In this document: in pieces, positions 28,125 through 36,347 of the stretch | How the letters are laid out: each line of letters starts with the position of its first letter | Position numbering within the stretch: position 1 is the first letter of the stretch | Assembly (NCBI RefSeq): GCF_014168535.1 | Contig: NZ_CP060007.1 | Location: 1,860,001-1,924,000 of the forward strand | Length of the DNA: 64,000 nucleotides | Direction of reading: 5' to 3' | Source: Lacibacter sediminis | GTDB lineage: Bacteria; Bacteroidota; Bacteroidia; Chitinophagales; Chitinophagaceae | Notes under the pieces: model-generated | Seen by the model: only the letters and a program-made list of their open reading frames with translations | What the model was told of the DNA's origin: nothing | Database searches by the model: none | Translations under genes and position numbers: made by a program

Positions 28125-30124
28125 CCAATACGCTTACCTCCAACGAGAATTTAAGTCATAGCAAATCTACAGAAATTTCATTTTTTAAAACGTTTTTCGT
28201 TCCTCCAAAAGAGAGGATTACAATAGAACGACTTTTTGAATTAATTAAGACAGGAGGCGATTTTAAGGAGAATATTCAAAAAATTAGACTGGAATCAAAT
28301 AAAGAACTTCGAAATGGGAGAAAAAAATTACTTCCAGCTGTAACGGTATCTGGGTTATTCGAAAACGAAAGAAAAGCAAGCAACTTAGGTACTCATTCGG
28401 GGTTTCTGCAAATAGATTTTGATGAAGTTTCAGATCCATTTTCGGCCATTGAGTTATTAAAGAAAGATACCTATTGCTATGCTTGTTTTTTGAGCCCAAG
28501 CGGAAATGGAGTAAAACTTATTGTTAAAATAGCAAATCAAAAAAATCAGCATACAACTTGTTTTCGACAGCTAGAAAACTATTATAAAACTACTTACAAT
28601 TTTACGGTAGACAAATCTTGTAAGGATGTAAGTCGACTTATGTTTCTAAGCTGGGATGAGAATATTTTTGTTAATGAAAATTCGGCAGTTTGGGAAATAC
28701 TAATCGCTGACAACAAGAATAAATTTTCCTCTTTGTTAGAGAGTTTCCAGAAACGGGAAAATTTCGTGTCTGGTAATAGAAATAATTTTGTTTTTAAATT
28801 ATCCTTAGAGTGCTATAAAGCAAATATTAAAATGCATGAAGTTGTACAACTTGTTTCCGAAAAGTTTGCTACCGATGGCTTCACCGTTGACGAAATTGAA
28901 CGCACGGTAGCCAGCGCATACAAAAGTAAAGAATCAGTAGTAAAAGAATCAAAGGGAGAAGATCAACATACTTCATATTCATTGTTAAAACGTGCAGAAA
29001 ATTATTTAGAAAGGAAGTATCAAATCAGACTAAATGAAGTAAGCGGAAGGATTGAATACAATGAAAAATCAAAAAACGATCGCTTTAGAGAGCTTAATGA
29101 AAACAACATCTATAGAGAGTTACAACATCAGGGGATCTCTCTTTCATTAAATAAAATAACTTCTCTACTGCTTTCCGATTTTGTACCGCTATACAACCCT
29201 TTTCTAAATTATTTTGAAAATCTCAAACCTTATGACAGCAAAGTTGATCCCGACTACATAGACAAAATATGTAGTTACTTGCCTGTAAATGATATGGAAA
29301 GATTTAGACTACATTTTAGGAAGATGCTTGTTCGTTGTATTGCTTGTGCTTTAGAGCCGACGGTGTTTAATAAACAGGTATTCGTTTTTGTTGGAGAAGG
29401 ACAAAATACTGGAAAGTCTACATTCTGCCGTTGGCTATGTCCAGATGATTTGGGGGAATACTTAACTGAATATGTCAACACTGATAAAGACGGGTTGATT
29501 GTTTTAGCTACAAACTTTCTGATAAACATGGACGAACTAGCAACTTTATCAAAAGCAGAAATTAATTCACTCAAGAGTTTTATAAGTAAAGACAAAATAA
29601 ATATTCGACTTCCCTTTGCAAAACGAAGCAGCGTGCATCCCCGACGGGCAAATTTTATAGGATCTACCAACAATGACGAATTTCTTACAGATGAAACTGG
29701 AAGCGTTCGGTGGCTTTGCTTTGAGTTAACTGGAAAATTAAATTTTAATTATAAAAAAGACATAAAGATTGATGACATCTGGCGGCAAGCATATTCACTT
29801 TATAAAGACGATTTTGAATATCAACTAACTGCCGATGAGATTAAAGAGAATGAAAAGGTGAATAATAGGTATTTGGTTAGCAGCCAGGAAGTACAATTAA
29901 TTCAAAAGCATTTTCTCCCTGCCAATCGTGAAAATGGGGAATTTTATGATGCCACTGATATTTTGAATTTCATAGTTGGGAAATACTCACATATTAAGTC
30001 AAATACACGGAGTATTGGAAAAGCAATGAAAAGCTTAGGATTTGCCAGATCGACAAAATATGATTCTGAAAAAAGATTCAGCAATTACGGCTATTTTGTA
30101 GAATTGATTTCTATGCAAAATTAA
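28121..30124 (+). CDS. VapE/VirE-family primase-helicase with BT4734-like N-terminus
   Basis: 667 residues. The N-terminal part (~60-190) is BT4734/BF3469-like: LGTHSGFLQIDFDEV and CFLSPSGNGVKLIVKI, an archaeo-eukaryotic primase-type core. The C-terminal part is a VapE superfamily-3-like helicase: Walker A GEGQNTGKS from 425, FLINMDELATLSKAEINSLKSFIS, and GSTNNDEFLTDETGSVRWLCFEL. Such proteins replicate integrated elements after excision. A motif cluster directly behind the stop may be the matching origin. Confidence 0.88.
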   Translation: MTNTLTSNENLSHSKSTEISFFKTFFVPPKERITIERLFELIKTGGDFKENIQKIRLESNKELRNGRKKLLPAVTVSGLFENERKASNLGTHSGFLQIDFDEVSDPFSAIELLKKDTYCYACFLSPSGNGVKLIVKIANQKNQHTTCFRQLENYYKTTYNFTVDKSCKDVSRLMFLSWDENIFVNENSAVWEILIADNKNKFSSLLESFQKRENFVSGNRNNFVFKLSLECYKANIKMHEVVQLVSEKFATDGFTVDEIERTVASAYKSKESVVKESKGEDQHTSYSLLKRAENYLERKYQIRLNEVSGRIEYNEKSKNDRFRELNENNIYRELQHQGISLSLNKITSLLLSDFVPLYNPFLNYFENLKPYDSKVDPDYIDKICSYLPVNDMERFRLHFRKMLVRCIACALEPTVFNKQVFVFVGEGQNTGKSTFCRWLCPDDLGEYLTEYVNTDKDGLIVLATNFLINMDELATLSKAEINSLKSFISKDKINIRLPFAKRSSVHPRRANFIGSTNNDEFLTDETGSVRWLCFELTGKLNFNYKKDIKIDDIWRQAYSLYKDDFEYQLTADEIKENEKVNNRYLVSSQEVQLIQKHFLPANRENGEFYDATDILNFIVGKYSHIKSNTRSIGKAMKSLGFARSTKYDSEKRFSNYGYFVELISMQN

Positions 30125-30254
30125 TTACTCTTTTTACTCGTCTTTACAGGACGTCCGTATAAGCCTCTTTTCATCGAGTAATTCTTTTTATTTGGAATTA
30201 CTCGATGTTACTCTAAAAATGATATATAGTCGAGTAATGAAGTAATTAGAGTAA
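30125..30254. repeat. Cluster of seven GAGTAA/TTACTC motifs; candidate origin
   Basis: GAGTAA or its complement occurs at 30125-30130, 30134-30139, 30176-30181, 30198-30203, 30208-30213, 30232-30237 and 30249-30254; several extend to TCGAGTAAT. Two copies form a perfect 12-bp inverted repeat (30173-30184 with 30195-30206). Seven copies in 130 bases cannot be chance, and the position right after the primase gene suggests iterons. It could also act as a terminator or regulator site. No gene is present here. Confidence 0.65.
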
Positions 30255-30327
30255 GCTAAACTTTGAAATCTTGAAAATATGGAAATAAATTTTTAATTTT
30301 AGATACTAAAATTAACGGGAGAAAAAA

Positions 30328-31404
30328 TCAGGTCCTGTTATATTGCTGCTGAAGATATTTCAGTATAATTTTTAACGCAGCGTTCTTGAAATGTTCCGGC
30401 GTATATTTTTCAAGTATATCATCATTATTTAAAGTTACTTCACGTATAAAGTCAGCCACAACCCACCTAGGCGCATCTCTACGAAGGAAATGCACAAAGC
30501 CTGTTCTGAAATCTTTCTCAGCCCTTTTCAAGATTTGGTGCGCAATAAACTTGTATAAACTATGATTAATTGTTTTCCTTTTTTCATTACTAATAGCTGC
30601 TATTTGTAATTTCGATTCTTGCATGTTATGAAAACCTTTCTTCTTTAAAATTCCGGTAATGCCAAAGAATGTATCAGGAATAAATTTGGTTAAGTCTCCT
30701 TTAAAAAAAAGTTGAAAACAAAAATCGTTTATGAGTATGGAGTAAGGTCTCTTTTCCCAATGGCAATATATTGCGTTATCATTTGTTCCTGTGGTTTCAA
30801 AAAAAGCTATTCTTATAGGCAAACTTGTAACCAAATCCTCATTGTCTTGCAATTTTTTTAATAGTGCATCCTCACTCAAATCTAATGTGAGGTTAAGTAT
30901 TTCTCTTAATACTTCTTGATGTTCAAAATCCATTCTGAACTCTCCAAATCCAGTAATTGCCGCTCGCCATGCTAAAGAGTAGACGAATACCCTTAATAAA
31001 AGGTTTTCCGATATTTCATAAACTTGATACTCAAGCCCCTGATCTAATTTGATTTTCCTTAGTTTACTAAAAATCTTGTCCGCTACAGCCGTTTCCAGAG
31101 TTGAAAGCTTCTTTTCACATTCAGAACATAGTATATTGTCTTTAGTATAAGGGTTTTCTTGTTCACGTATTTCTTCCTCAGTTAACTCTCTTCCTTTTAC
31201 CTCTTTTATATGATCTGGTAAAATTTCACTTCCGAAATAGGAGCTTGCAAAAGATGCAGTCGATAATTCAAATGAAATCTCATTTTCCCGCCTCTTTGAG
31301 CCTGCATTATTTATGGCATCCTTTATAAGAAAAAACGAGAATATATGGGAACCGGTTTGGTTTGCCTCTCGTTGTTGACACAGCTTGCATAAAGGCTTAC
31401 TCAT
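30328..31404 (-). CDS. Unknown protein with HNH-like Cys/His N-terminus
   Basis: 358 residues, not recognised as a named family. Residues 6-9 CKLC and His20 (TGSHIF), with Cys93 and Cys96 (LCSEC), make a treble-clef arrangement like the zinc-binding frame of HNH endonucleases. The remainder is helical with no signal or membrane segment (FRTGFVHFLRRDAPRWVVADFIREV near the end). It is the only cargo gene on the minus strand and lies at the right end beside attR, a position where accessory defence genes often accumulate. No catalytic HNH His-Asn-His series can be fixed by eye. Confidence 0.55.
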   Translation of the reverse strand: MSKPLCKLCQQREANQTGSHIFSFFLIKDAINNAGSKRRENEISFELSTASFASSYFGSEILPDHIKEVKGRELTEEEIREQENPYTKDNILCSECEKKLSTLETAVADKIFSKLRKIKLDQGLEYQVYEISENLLLRVFVYSLAWRAAITGFGEFRMDFEHQEVLREILNLTLDLSEDALLKKLQDNEDLVTSLPIRIAFFETTGTNDNAIYCHWEKRPYSILINDFCFQLFFKGDLTKFIPDTFFGITGILKKKGFHNMQESKLQIAAISNEKRKTINHSLYKFIAHQILKRAEKDFRTGFVHFLRRDAPRWVVADFIREVTLNNDDILEKYTPEHFKNAALKIILKYLQQQYNRT

Positions 31405-31425
31405 AATAGGAGCTTTAAGAAGGAA

Positions 31426-31448
31426 TGTTTAAACCATGTTTAAACCAG
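31426..31448 (+). repeat. Right copy of 23-bp element-end repeat
   Basis: Identical to 19243-19265 and in the same orientation: tandem TGTTTAAACCA. Lies 49 bases inside attR and abuts the tRNA terminator. Confidence 0.8.
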
Positions 31449-31484
31449 TAAAATAAGAAAGGGCTCCAGTTTTAGCTGAAACCC
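31449..31484 (-). terminator. Terminator of tRNA-Val supplied by the element
   Basis: On the minus strand, a 9-pair stem (GGGTTTCAG with CTGGAGCCC, two G.U pairs), loop CTAAAA, then a T-rich tail. It is 14 bases behind the tRNA 3' end and lies inside the element. Confidence 0.72.
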
Positions 31485-31497
31485 TTGTCTGTATTGA

Positions 31498-31545
31498 GTG
31501 GGAGCACACGGGCTCGAACCGCGGACCCTCTGCTTGTAAGGCAGA
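31498..31545 (-). repeat. attR: 3' half of tRNA-Val
   Basis: 48 bases identical to 19085-19132. At this end the copy is joined to the 5' half, so the tRNA gene is whole. Confidence 0.93.
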
Positions 31546-31573
31546 TGCTCTGAACCAACTGAGCTATGCTCCC
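31499..31573 (-). tRNA. tRNA-Val, anticodon TAC
   Basis: 75 nt, 7-bp acceptor GGGAGCA/TGCTCCC, D arm GCTCAGTTGGTTCAGAGC, anticodon stem TCTGC/GCAGA with loop CTTACAA (anticodon TAC reads GTA, Val), T loop GTTCGAGC. Discriminator is A; CCA is not encoded. It is the target of the integrative element and was restored by the integration. Confidence 0.95.
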
Positions 31574-31663
31574 GTTTGGGGAGTGCAAAGATAAGGGTCG
31601 GAGTTTTTCTAAAAAATTTTTTTTAGAAAATATTTTTGAGCCGAAAACAGGCTGTGAAACAAC

Positions 31664-31696
31664 AAAAAAACTCATTCAAGACGAATGAGTTTTTTT
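31664..31696 (-). terminator. Terminator of the DUF2911 gene
   Basis: Stem of up to 14 bp (AAAAAAACTCATTC with its complement), loop AAGAC, T-run on either strand; lies 16 bases after the DUF2911 stop. Confidence 0.85.
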
Positions 31697-31711
31697 GCTT
31701 GAAGAAGATCA

Positions 31712-32821
31712 TCAATTCACATCTTTTCCTTCTTTCAGTTTATTGATCATCGTCTGCACATTATTTTTATTAGGCTGGTCAGGTGCTAATGGCAAAGCCA
31801 GGTTTGCATATTTCAATGCATTTTTATAATCAGCATTTGCAGAATAACCACGCACAAGTCCCATTAACGTTGTAAACTGGTTCGGGTTCTTATCATGATT
31901 TTGTTTGAATACGTCCAATGCTTCTTTTACTTTTTTCAATTGCAGTAATTGCCGGCCATATTGATGCAGATCCTGCATGTTACCGAACGTCATTGCCTGT
32001 TTCATTACGGCAGCGGCGTCATTTGCACGACCAAACTTTTCCAATAGTTGCGCTTTTACTGCCCATGCGCCAAATACACGATCACCACCAAAGCCACGGG
32101 AAGTTGCAGAATCGGCCCAAAGCAATGCTTCTTCTAAATTGGTGTTGCGTTGCAAACACCAGCTTGCGGCCTGGTTCCAGCTTTGCCAGATGAACCCTTT
32201 CTCGGTACGTAATTCTCTGCGAAATGAAGCGATCTGCTCTTTCACATAATCGGTTTCAATACGAAAAGGGAACATGAGTTTTTCCCACTGCAACGCCACG
32301 GTAGCACCGGCTTCACTTTCATTCAGGAATTCGTACTTCAGCCATTCAACTGATTTATCTGATGCAACCGCTTTTAAAGGAACACGAAGGGCATCTTCTT
32401 TCGCATTGTAATAATAATGTCCCCATGAAGTGGAGTTGTTCGATAAGATCAAGGTTGATCCATTTGGATCATACGCAAGAAACAAACCATAACGACCGGC
32501 TTTAACCGGTTTGCCTTCCACCGTCACATCAGTGCTGAATTCAATGGTTGTATTTTCATTGGCACCTGCACGCCATGGAGCAGATTTGCTGCTGCCAAAA
32601 CCGGGATCAGTAAAACCAACGGGAACAAGTTCGCCCCACACTTTCCCTTCACGTCCTTTCACAGCCGGACGATCATAATGAATGGTTACATCAGTTAAGC
32701 CGATACGTTCACTCACCGATGCTTTTTTATTGCCGCCACTCGGTGCAACAGTCAACGGAATTTGTGCAAACGAAGAAAGGAAGAGAGTGCTGCTGAATAA
32801 CAGTAAACAGAATTTTTTCAT
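31712..32821 (-). CDS. DUF2911 protein with TPR C-terminus, secreted
   Basis: 369 residues. Signal peptide (MKKFCLLLFSSTLFLSSFAQ). Residues ~25-190 are DUF2911: SVSERIGLTDVTIHYDRPAVKGREGKVWGELVPVG, APWRAGANENTTIEFSTDV and YGLFLAYDP. The C-terminal ~150 residues are helical repeats of TPR type (AAAVMKQAMTFGNMQDLHQYGRQLLQLKKVKEALDVFKQNHDKNP). Typical of Bacteroidota envelope proteins; function unknown. Confidence 0.87.
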   Translation of the reverse strand: MKKFCLLLFSSTLFLSSFAQIPLTVAPSGGNKKASVSERIGLTDVTIHYDRPAVKGREGKVWGELVPVGFTDPGFGSSKSAPWRAGANENTTIEFSTDVTVEGKPVKAGRYGLFLAYDPNGSTLILSNNSTSWGHYYYNAKEDALRVPLKAVASDKSVEWLKYEFLNESEAGATVALQWEKLMFPFRIETDYVKEQIASFRRELRTEKGFIWQSWNQAASWCLQRNTNLEEALLWADSATSRGFGGDRVFGAWAVKAQLLEKFGRANDAAAVMKQAMTFGNMQDLHQYGRQLLQLKKVKEALDVFKQNHDKNPNQFTTLMGLVRGYSANADYKNALKYANLALPLAPDQPNKNNVQTMINKLKEGKDVN

Positions 32822-33008
32822 GAATGATAAGTTTTAGTGTATGTAATCTAATGAACACTGAAAGTTTACTTCAGTTGATTGTGATTAATGAAGACAGCAA
32901 TGGATAGACGGAGTATTTTTTTGTTTGAATGATTCAGAAACGGCTGTTTATTACCATTATTTGAAGTAACGGTAATAACTGAAATAGAAAGTTATGCTAT
33001 TTCGGGAG

Positions 33009-33245
33009 CTAGTTACGTTTTTCAATCGATCGGTCTTGATAACCCCAGTGCTCGTTTTCCTGAAGGTCTTTACCATGATAGTGCCCATAACGGAGAATAC
33101 TGTATGTAAGTGTCAGCACAAGTAAAGGGGAAAGGAAAAACATGATCATGGTTACGTTCGGCAGGATGTTCAGTTGCAGCATCACTACATATGCAAGCAG
33201 ATAAACAGTGGCAAGTATAGCTAATATGTAAGGGCGCTTCAACAT
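33009..33245 (-). CDS. Small two-helix membrane protein
   Basis: 78 residues with two hydrophobic helices (ILAILATVYLLAYVVMLQL and MIMFFLSPLLVLTLTYSIL) and a polar C-terminus. Not recognised. It follows the MBL hydrolase by 27 bases on the same strand and probably shares its transcript. Confidence 0.6.
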   Translation of the reverse strand: MLKRPYILAILATVYLLAYVVMLQLNILPNVTMIMFFLSPLLVLTLTYSILRYGHYHGKDLQENEHWGYQDRSIEKRN

Positions 33246-33272
33246 GTTTGTTTATTTAATTGAACATAACCT

Positions 33273-34061
33273 TCATGCAGGTTTTGTTGAAACCTGTTTA
33301 TATCGCATCAATAATTGTTCCAGTTGGCCGGGAATATCTTTTTGCATTAATCCGCCATGATAACAGATCAACTGATCAATTTCCAGTTGCTTTAGTTTTT
33401 CTACAGACCGCAATGCGTCATCTAGATCCAATGTAAACTGCGGGTTAGCAATTTCTAATATTCCGTTTTCAATGACTACTGCATCCGCCGCAATCAACGT
33501 TTTACTTTGCCTGATGTAGATGGAAATGTGGCCAGGCATATGTCCGGGAGTGTGTATGACCTCAATACCCCTGAGCCAATCAACTTCACGATTAAATGCT
33601 AAAAAATGATCAACAGGAAGAGTTTGCATGCCTTTGAGCAATTCAATAAACTGCAAAGCGCCCGTTTTATATTCTTCAGGAATTGAATCCAGCATCTGTT
33701 CTGCCTGTATCAATCGTAACGATTTTTGTTTGCCGCTTATAAACGGAGCCTCAATAGCTGAACTGTAAATCTGTAATGCAGGATGATTTTTTTTCAACTC
33801 GGCTGCGGCTCCCATATGGTCAATGTCATGATGTGTAATGATCATACCGGTCAGTTGATGGACAGAAAGCTGATGATTTGATAAAGCTTTCTCCAGCAAT
33901 GGTAAAAAGCCGGCATAGCCGCAATCAACCAACAATACGTGCTGCTCATTTTGCAGTACAACCGGGTATAAAAAATTTGTTTCTCCGTTGAATGGAAATG
34001 CTATTTCGAGAATGTGGCACTGCATCAATACAAGTTCTTTTCTGTAAACTGTAAAGTTCAT
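33273..34061 (-). CDS. MBL-fold metallo-hydrolase
   Basis: 262 residues of a metallo-beta-lactamase fold: metal motif THHDIDHMG (HxHxDH variant HHDIDH), IEVIHTPGHMPGHISIYI, LIAADAVV and a final CYHGG. Members hydrolyse lactones, thioesters or glutathione adducts. An internal Met at residue 13 (MQCHILEIAFPF) could be the true start because the family usually begins there. The 262 bases upstream, shared with a divergent kinase gene, are AT-rich with no clear hairpin. Confidence 0.85.
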   Translation of the reverse strand: MNFTVYRKELVLMQCHILEIAFPFNGETNFLYPVVLQNEQHVLLVDCGYAGFLPLLEKALSNHQLSVHQLTGMIITHHDIDHMGAAAELKKNHPALQIYSSAIEAPFISGKQKSLRLIQAEQMLDSIPEEYKTGALQFIELLKGMQTLPVDHFLAFNREVDWLRGIEVIHTPGHMPGHISIYIRQSKTLIAADAVVIENGILEIANPQFTLDLDDALRSVEKLKQLEIDQLICYHGGLMQKDIPGQLEQLLMRYKQVSTKPA

Positions 34062-34326
34062 ATTTTTTTATAAAATTTAATTGGATGCGGGTTAATCTGT
34101 AGACAGAAATTCAGCGAATCGAACGTTACCAATGAATTCTTGCTGTATTTTTTTGCGATCGGGCAACATCGACTAAATAAATCCTATATATACAGAATTG
34201 TGAAACAGATGAAATAATCATTCATAAATTTTCTGTAGTTCACGTAATACAATTTTAATTTATGCTTGTCGCATATAATAGATTGTACTACATGTTGCAA
34301 TTGCATATTTCTGTATTTTCATCGTG

Positions 34327-35355
34327 ATGATCTCTCAAAGTTCCACTGAATTTGAACTCTTACCTTTTTTTGAACTCACCCCTGATCTTGTTTGCATTGC
34401 AGGGAAAGATGGTTATTTCCGTAAGATCAATCAATCGGTCATTGATAAGCTTGGATATACCAAGGAAGAATTGTTTTCAAGACTTATCAGCAGTTTTATA
34501 CACCCCGATGATAGAGAACAAACACAGCTTACACGGGTAAAGATGATCGAAGGGCAGCCGCTTGTTAATTTTCAGAACAGGTATATTCATAAAAACGGCA
34601 GTATTATCTGGCTTGAATGGACATCCATTTATTTTGCTGATAAAGAATTGGTTTTTGCCATTGCCAAAGATGTAACACGACGTAAAGAAACGGAACTGCA
34701 AATTGAAGAAAAATATATTCGCTTTAAAGGCTTAGCAAATCATTTCAAAGGTAGTATTGAACGTGACCGGAAATATCTTTCCGTTGAGCTGCACGAAGAG
34801 CTTGCGCAATTGCTGGCCGTGTTAAAAATTGATATTGACTGGATCAAAGCAAAGCAGGCAGATTTGCCGGAAGATGTTTCGAACAGACTTGAACATGCCG
34901 GCATTATTACTGAACTCCTGATCAAAACCATTCAGCGTATTTCGTTTACCATCAGCCCCGGTATGTTGAATGATCTTGGATTGGTTGAAACATTGCGATG
35001 GCATTGCAATGAGTTTAGTCTTGTTGCTTCAATCGACTGCAGGTTGCAGGGAAATTGTAACGATGCTTTGCTGAGTAAAGAAATGCAGCTTGATCTGTTC
35101 CGCATTTGCCAGGAAGCATTGCATAACATACTTTATCATGCTGAAGCTACTGTTGCCTCGCTGACTATAACAGAAACGGACACTGAACTTTCTTTTATTA
35201 TTACGGATAACGGAAAAGGATTTGATGTTACAGCCGTGCAGCAAAGCAATGGCTTAACTGTAATGAAAGAACGGGCTGCTTCTATTAATGCTGAAGTTAC
35301 CGTAACAAGTAAACCCGGAAGCGGAACAGAAGTAAGTGTGAAGCTGAAGAAATAA
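34327..35355 (+). CDS. PAS sensor histidine kinase (NarL-type)
   Basis: 342 residues. PAS domain at ~10-125 (DLVCIAGKDGYFRKINQSVIDKLGYTKEELF, PAC end VFAIAKDVTRRK). A HisKA_3-type dimerisation helix has His156 in SVELHEELAQLL. The HATPase has the N-box-like ICQEALHNILYHAEA, G1 ITDNGKGFD and GSGTEVSVKL. No membrane segment, so a cytoplasmic sensor. No response regulator is adjacent, so it is an orphan here. A GTG three bases upstream is an alternative start. Confidence 0.88.
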   Translation: MISQSSTEFELLPFFELTPDLVCIAGKDGYFRKINQSVIDKLGYTKEELFSRLISSFIHPDDREQTQLTRVKMIEGQPLVNFQNRYIHKNGSIIWLEWTSIYFADKELVFAIAKDVTRRKETELQIEEKYIRFKGLANHFKGSIERDRKYLSVELHEELAQLLAVLKIDIDWIKAKQADLPEDVSNRLEHAGIITELLIKTIQRISFTISPGMLNDLGLVETLRWHCNEFSLVASIDCRLQGNCNDALLSKEMQLDLFRICQEALHNILYHAEATVASLTITETDTELSFIITDNGKGFDVTAVQQSNGLTVMKERAASINAEVTVTSKPGSGTEVSVKLKK

Positions 35356-35359
35356 CAGC

Positions 35360-36166
35360 TTATTTCTTTTTGTATTTCGCTGAAAGATCTTTGATGCGGA
35401 TGTTTCTGAAATCAATTGGTTGACCTTCGCTTTGCAAAGCAATAAAACCACTGCTCAATAATTTTCCATCCTGTTTTATTTTGGGATCATAACGGGCAAC
35501 AACGCCACCTCCAATTTGTGGTTTTGAATATTGCAATACCGTATCGCCATTGATGATATGAGTGATCAAAGAATCGCCCAACACAATCAATTCTGCACTT
35601 ACCCATTGCTCGCCATCATAGGTTTTTGAAGAAGAGTTGATGCAATGCGAAGGAACAATTGTGCCCTTCTGCACCACCTCAGTTCCGGGTGAACACATAT
35701 TACCTGTTGATCTTGGTTTGCCATCACTTAATCCACCGAGGAATTGCATTTCAACTGAGATAGGCCAGTCCTGTTCTTTCGGCATGCTGCGTGGATCTTG
35801 CGAATGAAACATGACACCGCTGTTGCGTAACGTATAAGAGGGTGCTGTTTTGAACCATTCGCCCACAAAACGGTATTCGAGTTTGAGATGATAGTAAGAG
35901 TAGGGCGTTTTGTAATAAAGATGACCAAACTGTTCATTGAAATTGCTGTACTGATCATAACGCACTTTGATCATATCTTCTTCCACACGAAAAGTGTTGC
36001 CGAAGTTAACACCCACATCATGATGATGGATCTTAACGGTCCAGTCGTTCATGTCTTTGCCGTTGAAGAGTGGCTTCCATTCGTCAGCTGCCTGTGTTTT
36101 CTTTGATGAGTTACAACCGAAAAGAATGACAGTTACAAGTATTGCAAGAAATGAGTACTGGCGCAT
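35360..36166 (-). CDS. DUF1080 (3-keto-disaccharide hydrolase) lipoprotein
   Basis: 268 residues. Lipobox FGCNS after a short signal. DUF1080 concanavalin-like domain: EWKPLFNGKDMNDWTVK, LKLEYRF, NSGVMFHSQDP, SVEMQFLGG and FIALQSEGQPIDFRNIRIK. Family members act on glucosidic bonds of 3-keto sugars in the periplasm or outer membrane. Convergent with the histidine kinase gene, four bases apart. Confidence 0.9.
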   Translation of the reverse strand: MRQYSFLAILVTVILFGCNSSKKTQAADEWKPLFNGKDMNDWTVKIHHHDVGVNFGNTFRVEEDMIKVRYDQYSNFNEQFGHLYYKTPYSYYHLKLEYRFVGEWFKTAPSYTLRNSGVMFHSQDPRSMPKEQDWPISVEMQFLGGLSDGKPRSTGNMCSPGTEVVQKGTIVPSHCINSSSKTYDGEQWVSAELIVLGDSLITHIINGDTVLQYSKPQIGGGVVARYDPKIKQDGKLLSSGFIALQSEGQPIDFRNIRIKDLSAKYKKK

Positions 36167-36347
36167 GAGTTTGGAAATAGTTGAATTCGAAATTAAAGCT
36201 ATTTAACTAAAGCGATGGAATGTAAACAAACGATTGAGCAAAAATGGTTACTGTGATAGTCGTTGGTCAGGCGACCAAACGACGGATTTTATTGATAAGA
36301 ACAACAAGGGTGAGATTTGCTTTGTTTATGTAAATACCACCGTAATG

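Larger units (their letters stand above)
19085..31545. mobile_element. Integrative defence element in tRNA-Val
   Basis: A 12.4-kb element between two identical 48-bp direct repeats that are the 3' half of tRNA-Val (19085-19132 and 31498-31545). The repeat boundary is sharp: sequences differ immediately on both sides. Inside are a tyrosine integrase beside the left end, a decayed R-M start, RloC-like ATPase, McrBC, RteC-like regulator, excisionase-like HTH protein, VapE primase-helicase, a GAGTAA motif cluster and an unknown Cys/His protein beside the right end. The interior is visibly more A+T-rich than the flanks. No relaxase, coupling protein or phage structural gene is seen, so transfer would need a helper (inference). 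Confidence 0.92.

Noticed and set aside
30125..30254. CRISPR array
   Set aside because: The motif is only 6-9 bases, in both orientations and with irregular spacing; no repeat-spacer structure here or elsewhere in the window.
36259..36283. Terminator behind the 171-residue membrane protein gene
   Set aside because: Ten-pair hairpin with a one-base bulge, but neither strand has a convincing adjacent T-run.
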